This document shows positions 25,546 through 34,721 of a stretch of 64,000 nt of DNA, one piece after another. The first letter of the stretch is position 1; every line of letters starts with the position of its first letter. A program made the position numbers and the translations under genes. The DNA lies in contig JADKBZ010000009.1 of assembly GCA_016714815.1 (NCBI GenBank), positions 186,001-250,000 on the forward strand, read 5' to 3'. The notes below the pieces were generated by a model, which was given only the letters and a program-made list of their open reading frames with translations, made no database searches and was not told the origin of the DNA. This DNA comes from Holophagales bacterium. GTDB taxonomy: Bacteria > Acidobacteriota > Thermoanaerobaculia > UBA5066.

Positions 25546-26505
25546 TCAGCGCGGTCCCGAGGGCTCGTCCTGGTCCGCGGTCGCGGCGACGAGGAGAGGC
25601 AGGAGAGCCCGGTCCCAAAGGCCCTGGGCAGCCTCTTCCTCCAGGATCTGGATCGTCCTGCGGTCGTCCCGGACGCTCCGGTAAGGCCGGGAGGAGGTCA
25701 TCGCGTCGAAGGCGTCGGCCAGGGAGACGAGCTGGAGCGGGAGGGGGAGCTCCGATCCCCGGAGCCCGTCCGGGTAGCCCGAGCCGTCGATCCGTTCGTG
25801 GTGCCGGAGGACGAACGGGAGGTAGGGCTCGAGGGACGGGACCTCGCGCAGGAGCGTGAAGCCGACCACGGGGTGCGACTTCATGAGGGCGAACTCGCCG
25901 TCCGTGAGCGGCTCGCGCTTGAAGAGGATCCCGTCGGGGATGGCGATGGTTCCGAAGTCGTGCAGCGAGCCGCCGATGCGGACCCGTTCGACCTCCGTCG
26001 CCGACAATCCCGCGCGGCGGGCCAGGTCGGCGCCCAGCCGGCCGACCCGGGCCGAGTGCTCGATCCGGTGCGGCTCGCGGGCCTCGACCGATTCCAGGAT
26101 TCCCGCGAACGTCGCGGCGGTCCGCTTCGACTCGTCCCCGGCTCGCACCGTAGCGAGAATGTTGCGAAACCGGGCCCTCACGAGCGCCTCGGGCGCCGGC
26201 CAGGAGATCACGTCGTCGGCACCGGCTTTCAGCGCGCCGAGGGCCGCCGGCCCGGGCGAGACGATGGCGAGGACTGCCAGCGCGGCGGTCCGGGCGTCGT
26301 CCCTCACGGCCCGCACCCGGGCCGCGCCTCCCCCGCCGAGACCGCTCACGGCGACGACGTACGACTCGGGCCCGTCGGCCGCCTCGGCGAGCTCGGCGAC
26401 CGTGGACACCGGAGCCACGGGCATCCGGAGAGCCTCGAGAGTCCGGGCCAGCGTCGCCGCCCGTTGCGGGTCGGGCTCGAAGAGGAGAATCCGGGGTGGC
26501 GCCAC
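25546..26505 (-). CDS. HD-GYP phosphodiesterase with degenerate receiver domain
   Basis: A 319-residue protein expected to hydrolyse cyclic di-GMP. The C-terminal HD-GYP domain (about 140-310) has HSARVGRLGADLARRAGL, the HD pair in GSLHDFGTIAIPDGIL, KSHPVVGFTLL and HHERIDGSGYPDGL, so the metal and GYP signatures are intact. The N-terminal 120 residues fold like a receiver (PPRILLFEPDPQRA, KAGADDVISWPAP), but the phospho-acceptor position reads VVAVSGLGGGG with no Asp, so it cannot be phosphorylated in the usual way. GTG 26505 is chosen because it begins the receiver fold. It is divergent from the sigma-54 activator at 26555 across 49 bases. Confidence 0.9.
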   Translation of the reverse strand: MAPPRILLFEPDPQRAATLARTLEALRMPVAPVSTVAELAEAADGPESYVVAVSGLGGGGAARVRAVRDDARTAALAVLAIVSPGPAALGALKAGADDVISWPAPEALVRARFRNILATVRAGDESKRTAATFAGILESVEAREPHRIEHSARVGRLGADLARRAGLSATEVERVRIGGSLHDFGTIAIPDGILFKREPLTDGEFALMKSHPVVGFTLLREVPSLEPYLPFVLRHHERIDGSGYPDGLRGSELPLPLQLVSLADAFDAMTSSRPYRSVRDDRRTIQILEEEAAQGLWDRALLPLLVAATADQDEPSGPR

Positions 26506-26554
26506 GCGCGAACGATAGCGCGATTCCGCTCGGAGACAGCTAGACTCGAACGCC

Positions 26555-27526
26555 ATGGCCTCGACAAGTGCCGCGACGGCCTTCGCGGTTGGCCAATCCG
26601 CTGCGTGGCGTCGCCTGGTGGAGAGAGTGGCGCGCGTCGCTCCCCTCGAAGTCACGGTCCTGGTGCGGGGGGAGACCGGCTCGGGCAAGGAGATCGCCGC
26701 GAGGCTCATCGTGGCGCTCGGACGCCGTACCGAGGCCCCGTTCGTCGCGGTCAACTGCGCCGCACTGCCCGACACCCTCGTCGAGAGCGAGCTCTTCGGG
26801 CACGCGCGAGGCTCCTTCAGCGGTGCCACGGACGCGCGACGGGGGCTCTTCGAGGAGGCGCACCGGGGCACCCTCTTCCTCGACGAGATCGGCGCCCTCC
26901 CCCTCGCCGCGCAGGCCAAGCTCCTGCGCGTCCTCGAGGAGCATCGCGTGCGCCGGGTGGGAGAGAACCGGGTGACCGACGTGGACGTGCGGGTGGTGGC
27001 GGCCACGAGCCTCGACATCGAAGCGGCCATCACCCGGCGCGAGTTCCGCGAGGACCTCTATTTCCGGCTTTCGGCGCTCGAGCTCGTCGTTCCTCCCCTG
27101 CGCGAGCGCGTCGACGACATCCCGCTGCTGGCGGCTCACTTCCTCGAGCGGCTGGAGCAGAAGGGCGGTCCCCGGCGGACGCTATCGGGCGAGGCGCTCG
27201 CGCTGCTGACGCGCTACCCGTTCCCGGGAAACGTCCGGGAGCTCAAGCACGCCGTCGAGCAGGCGGCGGTCTTCGGGGACGGCGACGAGCTCGGACCGAC
27301 GGATTTCTCGTCGCTCTGGGCGCGCAGCCAGATGCTCCCCGCCAGCGACGACGGCAAGGCGGGCCGGACCGCGCTGGAGGACGTCACGCCCGAGAAGCTC
27401 GAAGAGGCGCTGAAGAAGACGGGCGGAAACCGCCTCGAGGCGGCCAGCCTTCTCGGAATCAGCCGTTCGTCGCTCTATCGGATCCTGCGCCGGATGCCGG
27501 CGAGCGACCTGCGCGAGCAGAACTGA
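26555..27526 (+). CDS. Sigma-54-dependent activator lacking a sensory domain (AAA+ and Fis HTH)
   Basis: A 323-residue enhancer-binding protein that consists only of the AAA+ ATPase and DNA-binding parts. Walker A is GETGSGKEIAARL, the sigma-54 contact loop reads ARGSFSGATDARRG (GSFSGA in place of GAFTGA), Walker B is GTLFLDEIG, the second arginine finger region is FREDLYFRLS, and PFPGNVRELKHAVE follows. The Fis-type helix-turn-helix is at the end (TGGNRLEAASLLGISRSSLYR). With no receiver or ligand domain, control must come from expression level or a partner protein; the divergent HD-GYP/receiver protein is the obvious candidate. Confidence 0.92.
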   Translation: MASTSAATAFAVGQSAAWRRLVERVARVAPLEVTVLVRGETGSGKEIAARLIVALGRRTEAPFVAVNCAALPDTLVESELFGHARGSFSGATDARRGLFEEAHRGTLFLDEIGALPLAAQAKLLRVLEEHRVRRVGENRVTDVDVRVVAATSLDIEAAITRREFREDLYFRLSALELVVPPLRERVDDIPLLAAHFLERLEQKGGPRRTLSGEALALLTRYPFPGNVRELKHAVEQAAVFGDGDELGPTDFSSLWARSQMLPASDDGKAGRTALEDVTPEKLEEALKKTGGNRLEAASLLGISRSSLYRILRRMPASDLREQN

Positions 27527-27563
27527 CGACCCGGACCCCGCGGCCGCCTGGCCGGAGGCCGGA

Positions 27564-27591
27564 CGGGGAGGAGCGGGCGAAGTCCTCCCCG
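27564..27591. terminator. Inverted repeat between convergent genes
   Basis: CGGGGAGGA, ten-base loop, TCCTCCCCG: a perfect 9-bp stem in the 76-base gap between the convergent activator gene and the GGDEF-like gene. There is no clear T-run on either strand. Confidence 0.4.
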
Positions 27592-27602
27592 GACCGTCCG
27601 GG

Positions 27603-28157
27603 TCAGGAGGGGAGCTCCGCGGCCGTTTCGGGCGCCGCGCGCAGCTGACAGGTTCCGGCCTCCTGGGCCTCGAAGAGAGCTTTCAGGGCGCGTTCGATCA
27701 GCTGCGGCGCACGCTCGCCGCCGGAACGCAGGAGGGCGATCCCCGCGGACGCCGAGAGAGGGATGGCACCGTCGGGTCCGACGAGGGGAGCCGAGAGGAC
27801 CGCGTCGAGGAGCCGCTGGGCGACGGATGCCAGGAACTTCGGCGGGCAGGACCGGATCGCGACCGCGACGCCGCCACCGGGAAGCCGGAAGATCCGTTCG
27901 CCGGAGCGGGTCACCTGACGGATGCGGAAGGAGACGGCGGCGACGGCGGCCTCCCGCATCCAGGCGCCCTGGGTTTCCCCGATCTCGTCGAGCTGGTCGG
28001 CAGAGACGAGGACGAGCGCCAGCGCCTCGTTCCGGGATCGGGCCCGGAGGACGTCGGCCTCGAGCAGGGAGAAAGCGCCGTTGGCCGCATCGGTCGGAAG
28101 GACGGGCGTGACGCCGCTGGCACGGCGCGTGTCATGTGTGTCACCGAGGAGGGGCAT
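27603..28157 (-). CDS. Degenerate GGDEF-domain protein
   Basis: A 184-residue protein with the outline of a GGDEF domain: SLLEADVLRARSRNEALALVLVSADQLDEI (first strand and helix), REAAVAAVSFRIRQVTRSGERIFRLPGGGVAVAI where the GGDEF loop should be, then a closing SASAGIALLRSGGE strand and final helix. The signature loop reads LPGGGVAVAI, without the acidic catalytic residue and the Glu-Phe end, so it should not make cyclic di-GMP. It could bind nucleotide or act as a protein contact. It stands alone next to the sigma-54 activator and HD-GYP genes. Confidence 0.7.
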   Translation of the reverse strand: MPLLGDTHDTRRASGVTPVLPTDAANGAFSLLEADVLRARSRNEALALVLVSADQLDEIGETQGAWMREAAVAAVSFRIRQVTRSGERIFRLPGGGVAVAIRSCPPKFLASVAQRLLDAVLSAPLVGPDGAIPLSASAGIALLRSGGERAPQLIERALKALFEAQEAGTCQLRAAPETAAELPS

Positions 28158-28273
28158 GGCGGTGTTCCTCCCATGTTCTCTCAGTGAAACGCAATAATGG
28201 TGCCGCTACCCGGGAGGAAGGGGCCGGGCGAACCGGTCGACTCGCGGACGGAGATTCCCTCCGGAATCCGAAG

Positions 28274-29463
28274 TCAGCGGCGGCGGGCGAGGACGCGTTC
28301 GAGCGCGGCGACGACGTCGAGGACGTCGTCCTCGGTCATGCCGGGCCAGAGGGGGAGAGACATGAGGTTGTCCGTCGCGCGCGTGGCGTGGGGTAGGCCG
28401 TCCTTCGGGAGCCCTTCGGGGTGCTTCGCGAAGTAGTCGCGGTAGAAGGAGAAGCCGAAGAGCCCCTGCCAGTGCACCCCGGTGCCGACGTTCTCGGCCT
28501 TCAGCGCGCTCATCAGCTCGTCGCGCGAGAGGCCCGTCCTTTCCGGGCGATTGCGCAGGACGAAGAGGTTCCAGCAGTGCTCGCGGACGGCGTCGCCGTC
28601 GGCCGGGAGCTCCACCTCGGGGACGTCGGCGAGGAGCGAGAGATAGAGGCGGGCGAGGGTGCCGCGGCGCGCGGCGAAGCCGTCGAGCCTCTTCAGCTGG
28701 TGGAGGCCCACGGCGGCCTGGACGTCCATGAAGTTCGACTTGCGCCCCGGCATCGGGACGTCGTAGAGGGGCGAGCCGTCGGGGAAGGGCGTCCCCTCGC
28801 CGCGGGCGATGCCGTGAAAGCGCTGGAGCCGGAAGTACGCGGCGTGGCGCTCGTCGTGGAAAGCGATCGCGCCCCCTCGAGGGTCGTCATGTTCTTGTTC
28901 GGGTGGAAGCTGTAGACGGAAGACCGAGCGCGGGTCCGAGCCGATGCGCCGGCCGGCGTAGCGCGCCCCATCGTGTGGGCGGCGTCCTCGATCACCGCGA
29001 GGCCGTGGCGGGCGGCGATCTCCCAGATCCGTTCCATCCGGCAGGGGAGCCCGCCGTAGTGGACCGGGACGATCGCCTTCGTCCGGGGCGTGATCCTCTC
29101 CTCGATCCGTTCGGCGTCGAGGTTCATCGTGTCGGGCTCGACGTCGACGAGGATCGGGACGGCTCCCCGGAGGACGACGTTGGAGACCGTGCAGACGAAC
29201 GTGTGCGCGGTCGTGATCACCTCGTCGCCGGGCCCGATGCCGAGCGCCCCGAGCGTCATCTCGAGGCCGGTCGTCGCGTTCAGGAGGGCGAGGCAGTGGG
29301 GAACGCCGTTGAAGGCCTTCAGCTCCTCCTCGAACCGCGCCGTCTTCGGCCCGGTCGTGACCCATCCGGAGCGGAGCGTGTCGACGACTTCGGCGATCTC
29401 CTCCTCTCCGATCATCGGGCGGGAGAAGGGGAGGAAGGTCTCGCGGCGGGGTCGGTCCTTCAT
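28274..29463 (-). pseudogene. DegT/DnrJ/EryC1/StrS aminotransferase, disrupted by three single-base indels
   Basis: A PLP-dependent sugar aminotransferase of about 397 residues if the frame is restored. It starts at ATG 29463 (MKDRPRRETFLPFSRPMIGEEE). The reading frame changes three times within about 100 bp: after AAHTMG (a G missing in the run at 28966-28969), before VYSFHPNKNMTTLEG (one base extra at 28918-28919), and after LEG (a G missing in the run at 28872-28876). Correcting these gives the normal family order, with the PLP Lys in HPNKN and the C-terminal half from GGAIAFHDE to the stop intact. All three lie at short homopolymers, so sequence error is at least as likely as true decay. 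It is an unusual lone sugar-amine gene here. Confidence 0.85.
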
Positions 29464-29593
29464 GCGCGCACTCTGCCACGCCCCGGGCGCCGACGGGAGC
29501 GGGGCTGGCGGGCGAATCGAGCCAAGCCGGGGTGGCGTCCGGACGGACCCGGCGGCGCGTCCCGGCTAAGATGGCCCGTTCGAGGAGGACCCC

Positions 29594-30817
29594 TTGACGC
29601 ACCAGCCCCGCTCTCTCGTCGTCTTCGCCCTCGCGTCCCTCTTCCTGGTCCCCGCGGCGCCGCGCGCCGCGGCCTGCACCACGGCCGTCGTCTCGAGGGA
29701 GGCCTCGGCGACGGGCCGGGCGATGCTCTGGAAGAACCGCGACGCGGACGGCTCCGACAACCAGGTCGTCTATCTCGTCGACGGGAAGTACCCGTACGTG
29801 GGCCTCGTGAACCGGGGCGACACGATGGGCCTCCAGATCTGGGCGGGCGTGAACGCTGAGGGGTTCGCGATCATGAATTCGGCCTCCTACAACCTCGAGA
29901 GCGGCGACACCGTCGGCGAGGGGACGCTGATGAAGCTCGCCCTGCAGACCTGCGCGACGGTCGAGGACTTCGAGGCGCTCCTGGCGAAATCCAACTCCGG
30001 CGGACGGGACGTCTCGGCCAACTTCGGTGTCATCGACGCGAACGGGGGCGCCGCCACGTTCGAGACGGGGAAGAAGGGCTACGTCCGCTTCGACGCGGCG
30101 GCGGCCAGCGACGGGGCGAAGGGGCTCCTCGTCCGGTCGAACTACAGCCGGACCGGAGGCACGGTCTCGGGCTCGGGCTTCCTCCGGGAGGCCCGCGGCA
30201 TGGAGCTCCTCGGCCCGCTCGCCGCGGCGGGGAAGCTCGACGCCCGGGCGATCCTCCGGACGGCCGCGCGGGACGTGGAGAACCCGGCGATCGGCTCGAC
30301 CGGGGTCGAGGCGGGGCCGCCGCTCCTCTACACGGGAGACAGCGTCTGCCGGCTCGACACCGTGTCGGCCGTCGTCCTGGAGGCGCCGGCCGCGGGCGAG
30401 GGGCCGGCGGCGGCGGCGATGTGGCTCGTGCCGAGCCTGCCGGTGACGGGGGCCGCCGTTCCGGTCTTCCCGGCGGCGCGGGCCGTGCCCGCGGGGCTCT
30501 CTCCCCGAAAGGAAGCCTCGCCCCTGGCCGAGGGCTCGCTGGCCCTGCGCGACCGGCTCTATCCCGAGATCCGTGGCGAGAAGAAGCGCTACATGGACCG
30601 GCGCGCGCTCGCAGCGGTCCGCTCCGCCGCGCTCCCGCTCCTCCTGGCCGCCGAGGAGGAAACGTTCCGCGAGGTCGAGTCCGCGCGCGCCGCCTGGCGG
30701 AAGGCGCCCCCCTCCGCCGAGGCCGTGAAGGCGCTCTCCGAAGCCGCCGCCGCGCGAGCGCTTGGGGCCGTGGAAGCCGCGGGAGCGGCGGTCGCGAAGA
30801 CGATTCCGGCGCGGTGA
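29594..30817 (+). CDS. Secreted N-terminal-nucleophile (Cys) hydrolase, C45/C69/choloylglycine hydrolase-like
   Basis: A 407-residue exported amide hydrolase. The signal peptide ends APRAAA and the next residue is Cys (CTTAVVSREASATGRAMLWKNRD), the expected catalytic N-terminal nucleophile once the signal is removed. The GRAMLWKNRD segment and the WAGVNAEGFAIMNSASYN strand are typical of linear-amide Ntn hydrolases. The C-terminal third is Ala/Glu-rich and helical. The TTG start at 29594 is well supported by GAGGAGGA about six bases upstream. The substrate could be an acyl-amino acid, a dipeptide or a peptidoglycan piece. The methyltransferase gene follows 29 bases later. Confidence 0.8.
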   Translation: MTHQPRSLVVFALASLFLVPAAPRAAACTTAVVSREASATGRAMLWKNRDADGSDNQVVYLVDGKYPYVGLVNRGDTMGLQIWAGVNAEGFAIMNSASYNLESGDTVGEGTLMKLALQTCATVEDFEALLAKSNSGGRDVSANFGVIDANGGAATFETGKKGYVRFDAAAASDGAKGLLVRSNYSRTGGTVSGSGFLREARGMELLGPLAAAGKLDARAILRTAARDVENPAIGSTGVEAGPPLLYTGDSVCRLDTVSAVVLEAPAAGEGPAAAAMWLVPSLPVTGAAVPVFPAARAVPAGLSPRKEASPLAEGSLALRDRLYPEIRGEKKRYMDRRALAAVRSAALPLLLAAEEETFREVESARAAWRKAPPSAEAVKALSEAAAARALGAVEAAGAAVAKTIPAR

Positions 30818-30846
30818 TCGCGGAAGCGGGAGGGAGAAGGACCTCG

Positions 30847-31605
30847 ATGACCGACCCGCCCTTCGAGCGATGGATCGAAAGCCTCGAGAAGCGCCACCTC
30901 GCCGCGCTCTCGTTTCCCGAGGTGCGGAAGGGGCTCCAGGCGCTCTCGTCGCTCTACGTCGAGCGGCGCGGCCGGATCGGCTCGGGGGCCGTCTTCGACG
31001 GGGCGGGAAAGCGGGCCGCCTTCGCCCTCTTCTTCGGGCCGCTCCACTACCTCACGGTGCGGGAGATCGTCTCCTCCGTCGGGGCTTCCTCGCCGCCGCC
31101 GCGGCGGATCGTCGACCTGGGCTGCGGCACGGGCGCGGCGGGCGCCGCCTGGGCCGTGTCGGCGGGCGGCGTCCCCGAGCTCTCGGGGGTGGAGCGGAGC
31201 GGCTGGGCGGCTTCCGAGGCGCGAGCCACCTACGCGGATCTGGGCCTGCGGGGTCGGGCGACGTCCGGCGACCTCCTCGGCGAGCGTCTCCCGGCCGCGG
31301 AGGGGGGCATCCTCCTCGGCTGGGTCGTCAACGAGCTGGAATCGGCGGCGCGGGACGCCCTCCTGCCACGGCTCCTCGCCGCGGCGGCGCGCGGGGCGCG
31401 GGTCCTCGTCGTGGAGCCGATCGCGTCGCGGCCGGTGCCCTGGTGGCCGGCGTGGACGGACGCCTTCACGCGGGCGGGGGGAAGGGAGGATCTCTGGCGG
31501 TTCCCGTCCTCGCTCCCGCCCCTCCTCGCCCTCTTCGACAAGGCGGCCGGCCTCGACCACCGGGTCCTGACGGCGCGGTCGCTCTGGCTGCCCGGCGCCC
31601 GCTGA
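30847..31605 (+). CDS. Class I SAM-dependent methyltransferase
   Basis: A 252-residue protein with the SAM-binding loop RIVDLGCGTGAAGAAW (about residues 82-97), the acidic end of strand two in LSGVERSGWAASEA, and a typical motif II/III region (GGILLGWVVNELES, ARVLVVEPI). About 75 helical residues at the N-terminus (KRHLAALSFPEVRKGLQALSSLYVE) come before the fold and might bind substrate. The ATG at 30847 follows GGGAGAAGGAC. The target (small molecule, protein or RNA) is not clear. It probably shares a transcript with the Ntn-hydrolase gene upstream. Confidence 0.82.
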   Translation: MTDPPFERWIESLEKRHLAALSFPEVRKGLQALSSLYVERRGRIGSGAVFDGAGKRAAFALFFGPLHYLTVREIVSSVGASSPPPRRIVDLGCGTGAAGAAWAVSAGGVPELSGVERSGWAASEARATYADLGLRGRATSGDLLGERLPAAEGGILLGWVVNELESAARDALLPRLLAAAARGARVLVVEPIASRPVPWWPAWTDAFTRAGGREDLWRFPSSLPPLLALFDKAAGLDHRVLTARSLWLPGAR

Positions 31606-31627
31606 CGGCGGGGGCCGCCCCGCCTTC

Positions 31628-33019
31628 TCAGCCCGCGCCCTCCACTCCGATCTCGTGCAGGCGCCGGTAGAGGGTGCGGCGCGAGATCCCGAGCTCGCGG
31701 GCCGCGGCGTCCTTGTCGCCGCCGGTGCGCCTGAGGACCTCGAGAATCGTCTCCCTCTCGGCGCGTTCCAGCGGGCTTTCCGCGCCGCCGAGCCGTCTCG
31801 GCCGCAGGTCGGGGAGGTCGTCGATCCCGATCTCCTCGGTCGCGCCGAGGGCCAGGGCCCGTTCGAGGAGGTGTTCCAGCTCCCTCACGTTTCCCGGGAA
31901 CGGATACGCGAGGAGAACCTCCATCGCCTCGGCGGAGACTCCCCGGACGCGCCGGCCGAATCGGTTGTTGAGCTCGCGGAGGAAGTGGGCGACGAGGGCG
32001 GGAATGTCTTCCTTCCGCTCGCGCAGGGGCGGGAGGACGACCCGGACGACGTTGAGTCGGTAATAGAGGTCGGAGCGCAGCTGCCCGTTTCGGACGGCCT
32101 CCTCGAGCGACTGGTTCGTCGCGGCGACGAGCCGGCAGTCGATCGGGAAGCTCCGCGTCGAGCCGACGGGCCTCACCTGGCGCTCCTGGAGGACCCGGAG
32201 GAGCTTGACCTGGAGCGAGGGGGCGAGCTCGGTCACCTCGTCGAGGAAGACGGTCCCCCCCTCCGCGGCGCGGAAGAGGCCGGCCGTGTCGGAGGAGGCG
32301 CCGGAGAAGGCCCCTCGAACGTGACCGAAGAGCTCCGATTCGAGGAGCTCGGAGGGGATGGCGCCGCAGTTGATCGGCAGGAAGGGGCTCTCGCGCCGGG
32401 GAGAGAGGCGGTGGACGGCGGCGGCGACGACTTCCTTTCCGGTTCCCGTCTCCCCTTCGATGAGGACCGTGGAGCTCGTGGGAGCGACGGCGACGAGGAC
32501 CGCCTTCACCGCCAGGAGCGCGGGCGAGGCGGCGACGAACTCGCGCGCCGCGAGGCGCTCGCCGAGGCGGCTCCGGAGCGAGCGGACCTCCTCGCGCAGT
32601 CGCGACCTCTCGAGGATCTGGGCCACGAGGCGGGTGAGGGCCGCGAGGTCGACGGGTTTCGAGAGGTAGTCGTAGGCCCCCAGCTTGAGGGCCTCGACGG
32701 CGTTCGTGACGTCCGGGAAGCCGGTCAGGATGACGACCTCCACGCCGGCGTCGCGCTCCTTGATCCGGCGAAGGATCTCCACGCCGTTGCCGTCGGGGAG
32801 CCTCATGTCGAGGAGGACGACGTCGAAGAGCCGCCCCGCGAGGGCCTCGATCGCCTCCCGTCCCGTGGTGGCGCCCTCCGCCTCGTACCCTTCGGCACGC
32901 ATCGCGCGCGCGACGAGCTCCCTGAGCGCCGGCTCGTCCTCGACGACGAGAATCCGGCCGCGAGGCGTCGTCGCCCCTTCCGTCCTTCGGGCCTCGGCCT
33001 CGATCTCGTTCCGTGTCAA
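31628..33019 (-). CDS. NtrC-family response regulator (REC, sigma-54 AAA+, Fis HTH)
   Basis: A 463-residue transcription activator. Receiver at about 20-135 with acidic pair VVEDEPALREL, phospho-acceptor in VVLLDMRLPDGNGV and Lys in YLSKPVDL. AAA+ at about 165-400: GETGTGKEVVAAAVH, the sigma-54 loop RGAFSGASSD, Walker B GTVFLDEVTEL and YPFPGNVRELEHLL. The C-terminal Fis helix-turn-helix is TGGDKDAAARELGISRRTLYRRL. It starts at TTG 33019 with a strong GGAGG five bases upstream. It faces away from the receiver-PAS-kinase gene at 33214, which could be its kinase partner. Confidence 0.94.
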   Translation of the reverse strand: MTRNEIEAEARRTEGATTPRGRILVVEDEPALRELVARAMRAEGYEAEGATTGREAIEALAGRLFDVVLLDMRLPDGNGVEILRRIKERDAGVEVVILTGFPDVTNAVEALKLGAYDYLSKPVDLAALTRLVAQILERSRLREEVRSLRSRLGERLAAREFVAASPALLAVKAVLVAVAPTSSTVLIEGETGTGKEVVAAAVHRLSPRRESPFLPINCGAIPSELLESELFGHVRGAFSGASSDTAGLFRAAEGGTVFLDEVTELAPSLQVKLLRVLQERQVRPVGSTRSFPIDCRLVAATNQSLEEAVRNGQLRSDLYYRLNVVRVVLPPLRERKEDIPALVAHFLRELNNRFGRRVRGVSAEAMEVLLAYPFPGNVRELEHLLERALALGATEEIGIDDLPDLRPRRLGGAESPLERAERETILEVLRRTGGDKDAAARELGISRRTLYRRLHEIGVEGAG

Positions 33020-33213
33020 GAAACCTCCGGGAAACCCGTGATGTTCGAGCCAGCTCTCAGGCGGGGGAGGATTCGTCCTTCCCGACGGGGGCGTGCGCCA
33101 GCTGGAGTATCGAAGGTTCCGTTGCCATTCTGCTCCGACCTCAACGTCTCCTCAAGCGCTTCGGATCCAGCCGCGTGCCCGGCTCGCGCGAACCGGGGAG
33201 AGAATGGATCCCG

Positions 33214-34719
33214 ATGGAAGGTCCGACCGGGACGTTCCGGATCCTCCAGGTCGAGGACGACGAGGCGGACGCGAGGCTCGCCGAGCGGGAGCTTCGCCGG
33301 GCCGGCCTCGCGTTCGAGGTGTGCCGCGTCGAGACGAAAGAGGGCCTCTCGAGGGCGCTCGCCGAGTTCCGGCCGGACGTGATCCTCGCCGACTACACGC
33401 TACCGGGCTTCGATGCGCTCGGCGTCCTCGACGTGGCGCGCCGCTTCGCCCCGGCGACGCCGGTCCTCGTCGTGACGGGGACCATCACCGAGGAGACCGC
33501 CGTCTCGTGCCTGCGGGCCGGCGCGGCGGACTACCTCCTGAAGGACCGGCTCGGGCGCCTCCCGTCGGCCGTGACGGCGGCGCTCGTCTCCCGGCGAACG
33601 GAGCAGGAGCGGCGGCTCCTGGCCGCTGCCGTCGGGCAGGCCGCCGAGGCGATCGTCATCACCGACGACGCCGCCCGGATCCACTGGGTCAATCCGGCCT
33701 TCGAACGGACCACGGGGTATTCGAAGGAAGAGTCGATCGGCCAGAATCCCCGGATCCTCAAGAGCGGGCGGCAGGACGAGGCCTTCTACGCGGAGATGTG
33801 GAAAACGCTCGCCCGCGGCGAGGTCTGGCGCGGGCGATTCACGAACCGCCGCAAGGACGGAACTCTCGTGGAGGCGGACGCGACCATCTCGCCCGTCCGC
33901 GACGCGTCCGGGGCGGTCACCCACTACGTAGGAGTCCAGCGGGACGTGACCCGCGAGACCGCTCTGCAGAGGCAGCTCGAGCTGAGCCAGCGGGTCGAGG
34001 CGCTGGGCCGGATGGCGGGGGGGATCGCCCACGACTTCAACAACCTCCTCGGCGTCATCCGGGGCTACGCGGAGCTGCTGCTGCGCTACCCGCAGGGGCC
34101 GGACGACGTCCGGGCGGCGCTCGAGGAGATGGTCCGTGCCGCGGACCGGGGCGCCCGGCTGACGTCTCAGCTCCTCGCCTTCGGGCGCCGCCAGGTCCTC
34201 AAGCCACACGTGGTCGACCTGCGCGCGGCGCTCGCCGAGATGGACACGATGCTCCGGCGGATCCTCGGAGAGACGGTGGAGCTCGAGGTCCGGGCACCCG
34301 CGCCCGTCTGGGTCAGTGTCGACCCGGGCCGGCTCGAGCAGGTCGTCCTCAACCTCGTCGTCAACGCCCGGGACGCGATGCCGGCTGGCGGCCGGCTGAC
34401 GATCGAGGTGCAGTCCCGCGACGGCGACGGCGACGGTGGCTCGCCGGCGACCGCTCTCCTCAGGATCAGCGACACCGGCGAGGGGATGACGGCGGACGTC
34501 CTCGACCACCTCTTCGAGCCGTTCTTCACGACGAAGGCGGAGGGAAAGGGGACGGGGCTCGGCCTGGCGACCGTCTACGGCATCGTCACCCAGAGCGGGG
34601 GAGCCGTCCTGGTCGACTCGGCTCCCGGCTGTGGCGCCACGTTCCAGATCTCCCTGCCGTCGGCCCTGCAGGGGGAAGGTCCCACGGGAGAGAAGTCGAA
34701 CCGCACGGGGCCGGCGTAG
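33214..34719 (+). CDS. Receiver-PAS-histidine kinase hybrid
   Basis: A 501-residue cytoplasmic signalling protein. The N-terminal receiver (about 8-125) has ILQVEDDEADARLAE, the phospho-acceptor in VILADYTLPGFDAL and Lys in YLLKDRLGRLP. A PAS domain follows (about 140-250: AIVITDDAARIHWVNPAFERTTGY, QNPRILKSG). The kinase has the His in MAGGIAHDFNNLLGVIRGY, and the HATPase boxes NLVVNARDAMP, DTGEGM and GTGLGLATVYGI. ATG 33214 begins right before the receiver. A kinase with a receiver at its front end is probably mid-chain in a phosphorelay. Confidence 0.93.
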   Translation: MEGPTGTFRILQVEDDEADARLAERELRRAGLAFEVCRVETKEGLSRALAEFRPDVILADYTLPGFDALGVLDVARRFAPATPVLVVTGTITEETAVSCLRAGAADYLLKDRLGRLPSAVTAALVSRRTEQERRLLAAAVGQAAEAIVITDDAARIHWVNPAFERTTGYSKEESIGQNPRILKSGRQDEAFYAEMWKTLARGEVWRGRFTNRRKDGTLVEADATISPVRDASGAVTHYVGVQRDVTRETALQRQLELSQRVEALGRMAGGIAHDFNNLLGVIRGYAELLLRYPQGPDDVRAALEEMVRAADRGARLTSQLLAFGRRQVLKPHVVDLRAALAEMDTMLRRILGETVELEVRAPAPVWVSVDPGRLEQVVLNLVVNARDAMPAGGRLTIEVQSRDGDGDGGSPATALLRISDTGEGMTADVLDHLFEPFFTTKAEGKGTGLGLATVYGIVTQSGGAVLVDSAPGCGATFQISLPSALQGEGPTGEKSNRTGPA

Positions 34720-34721
34720 CG

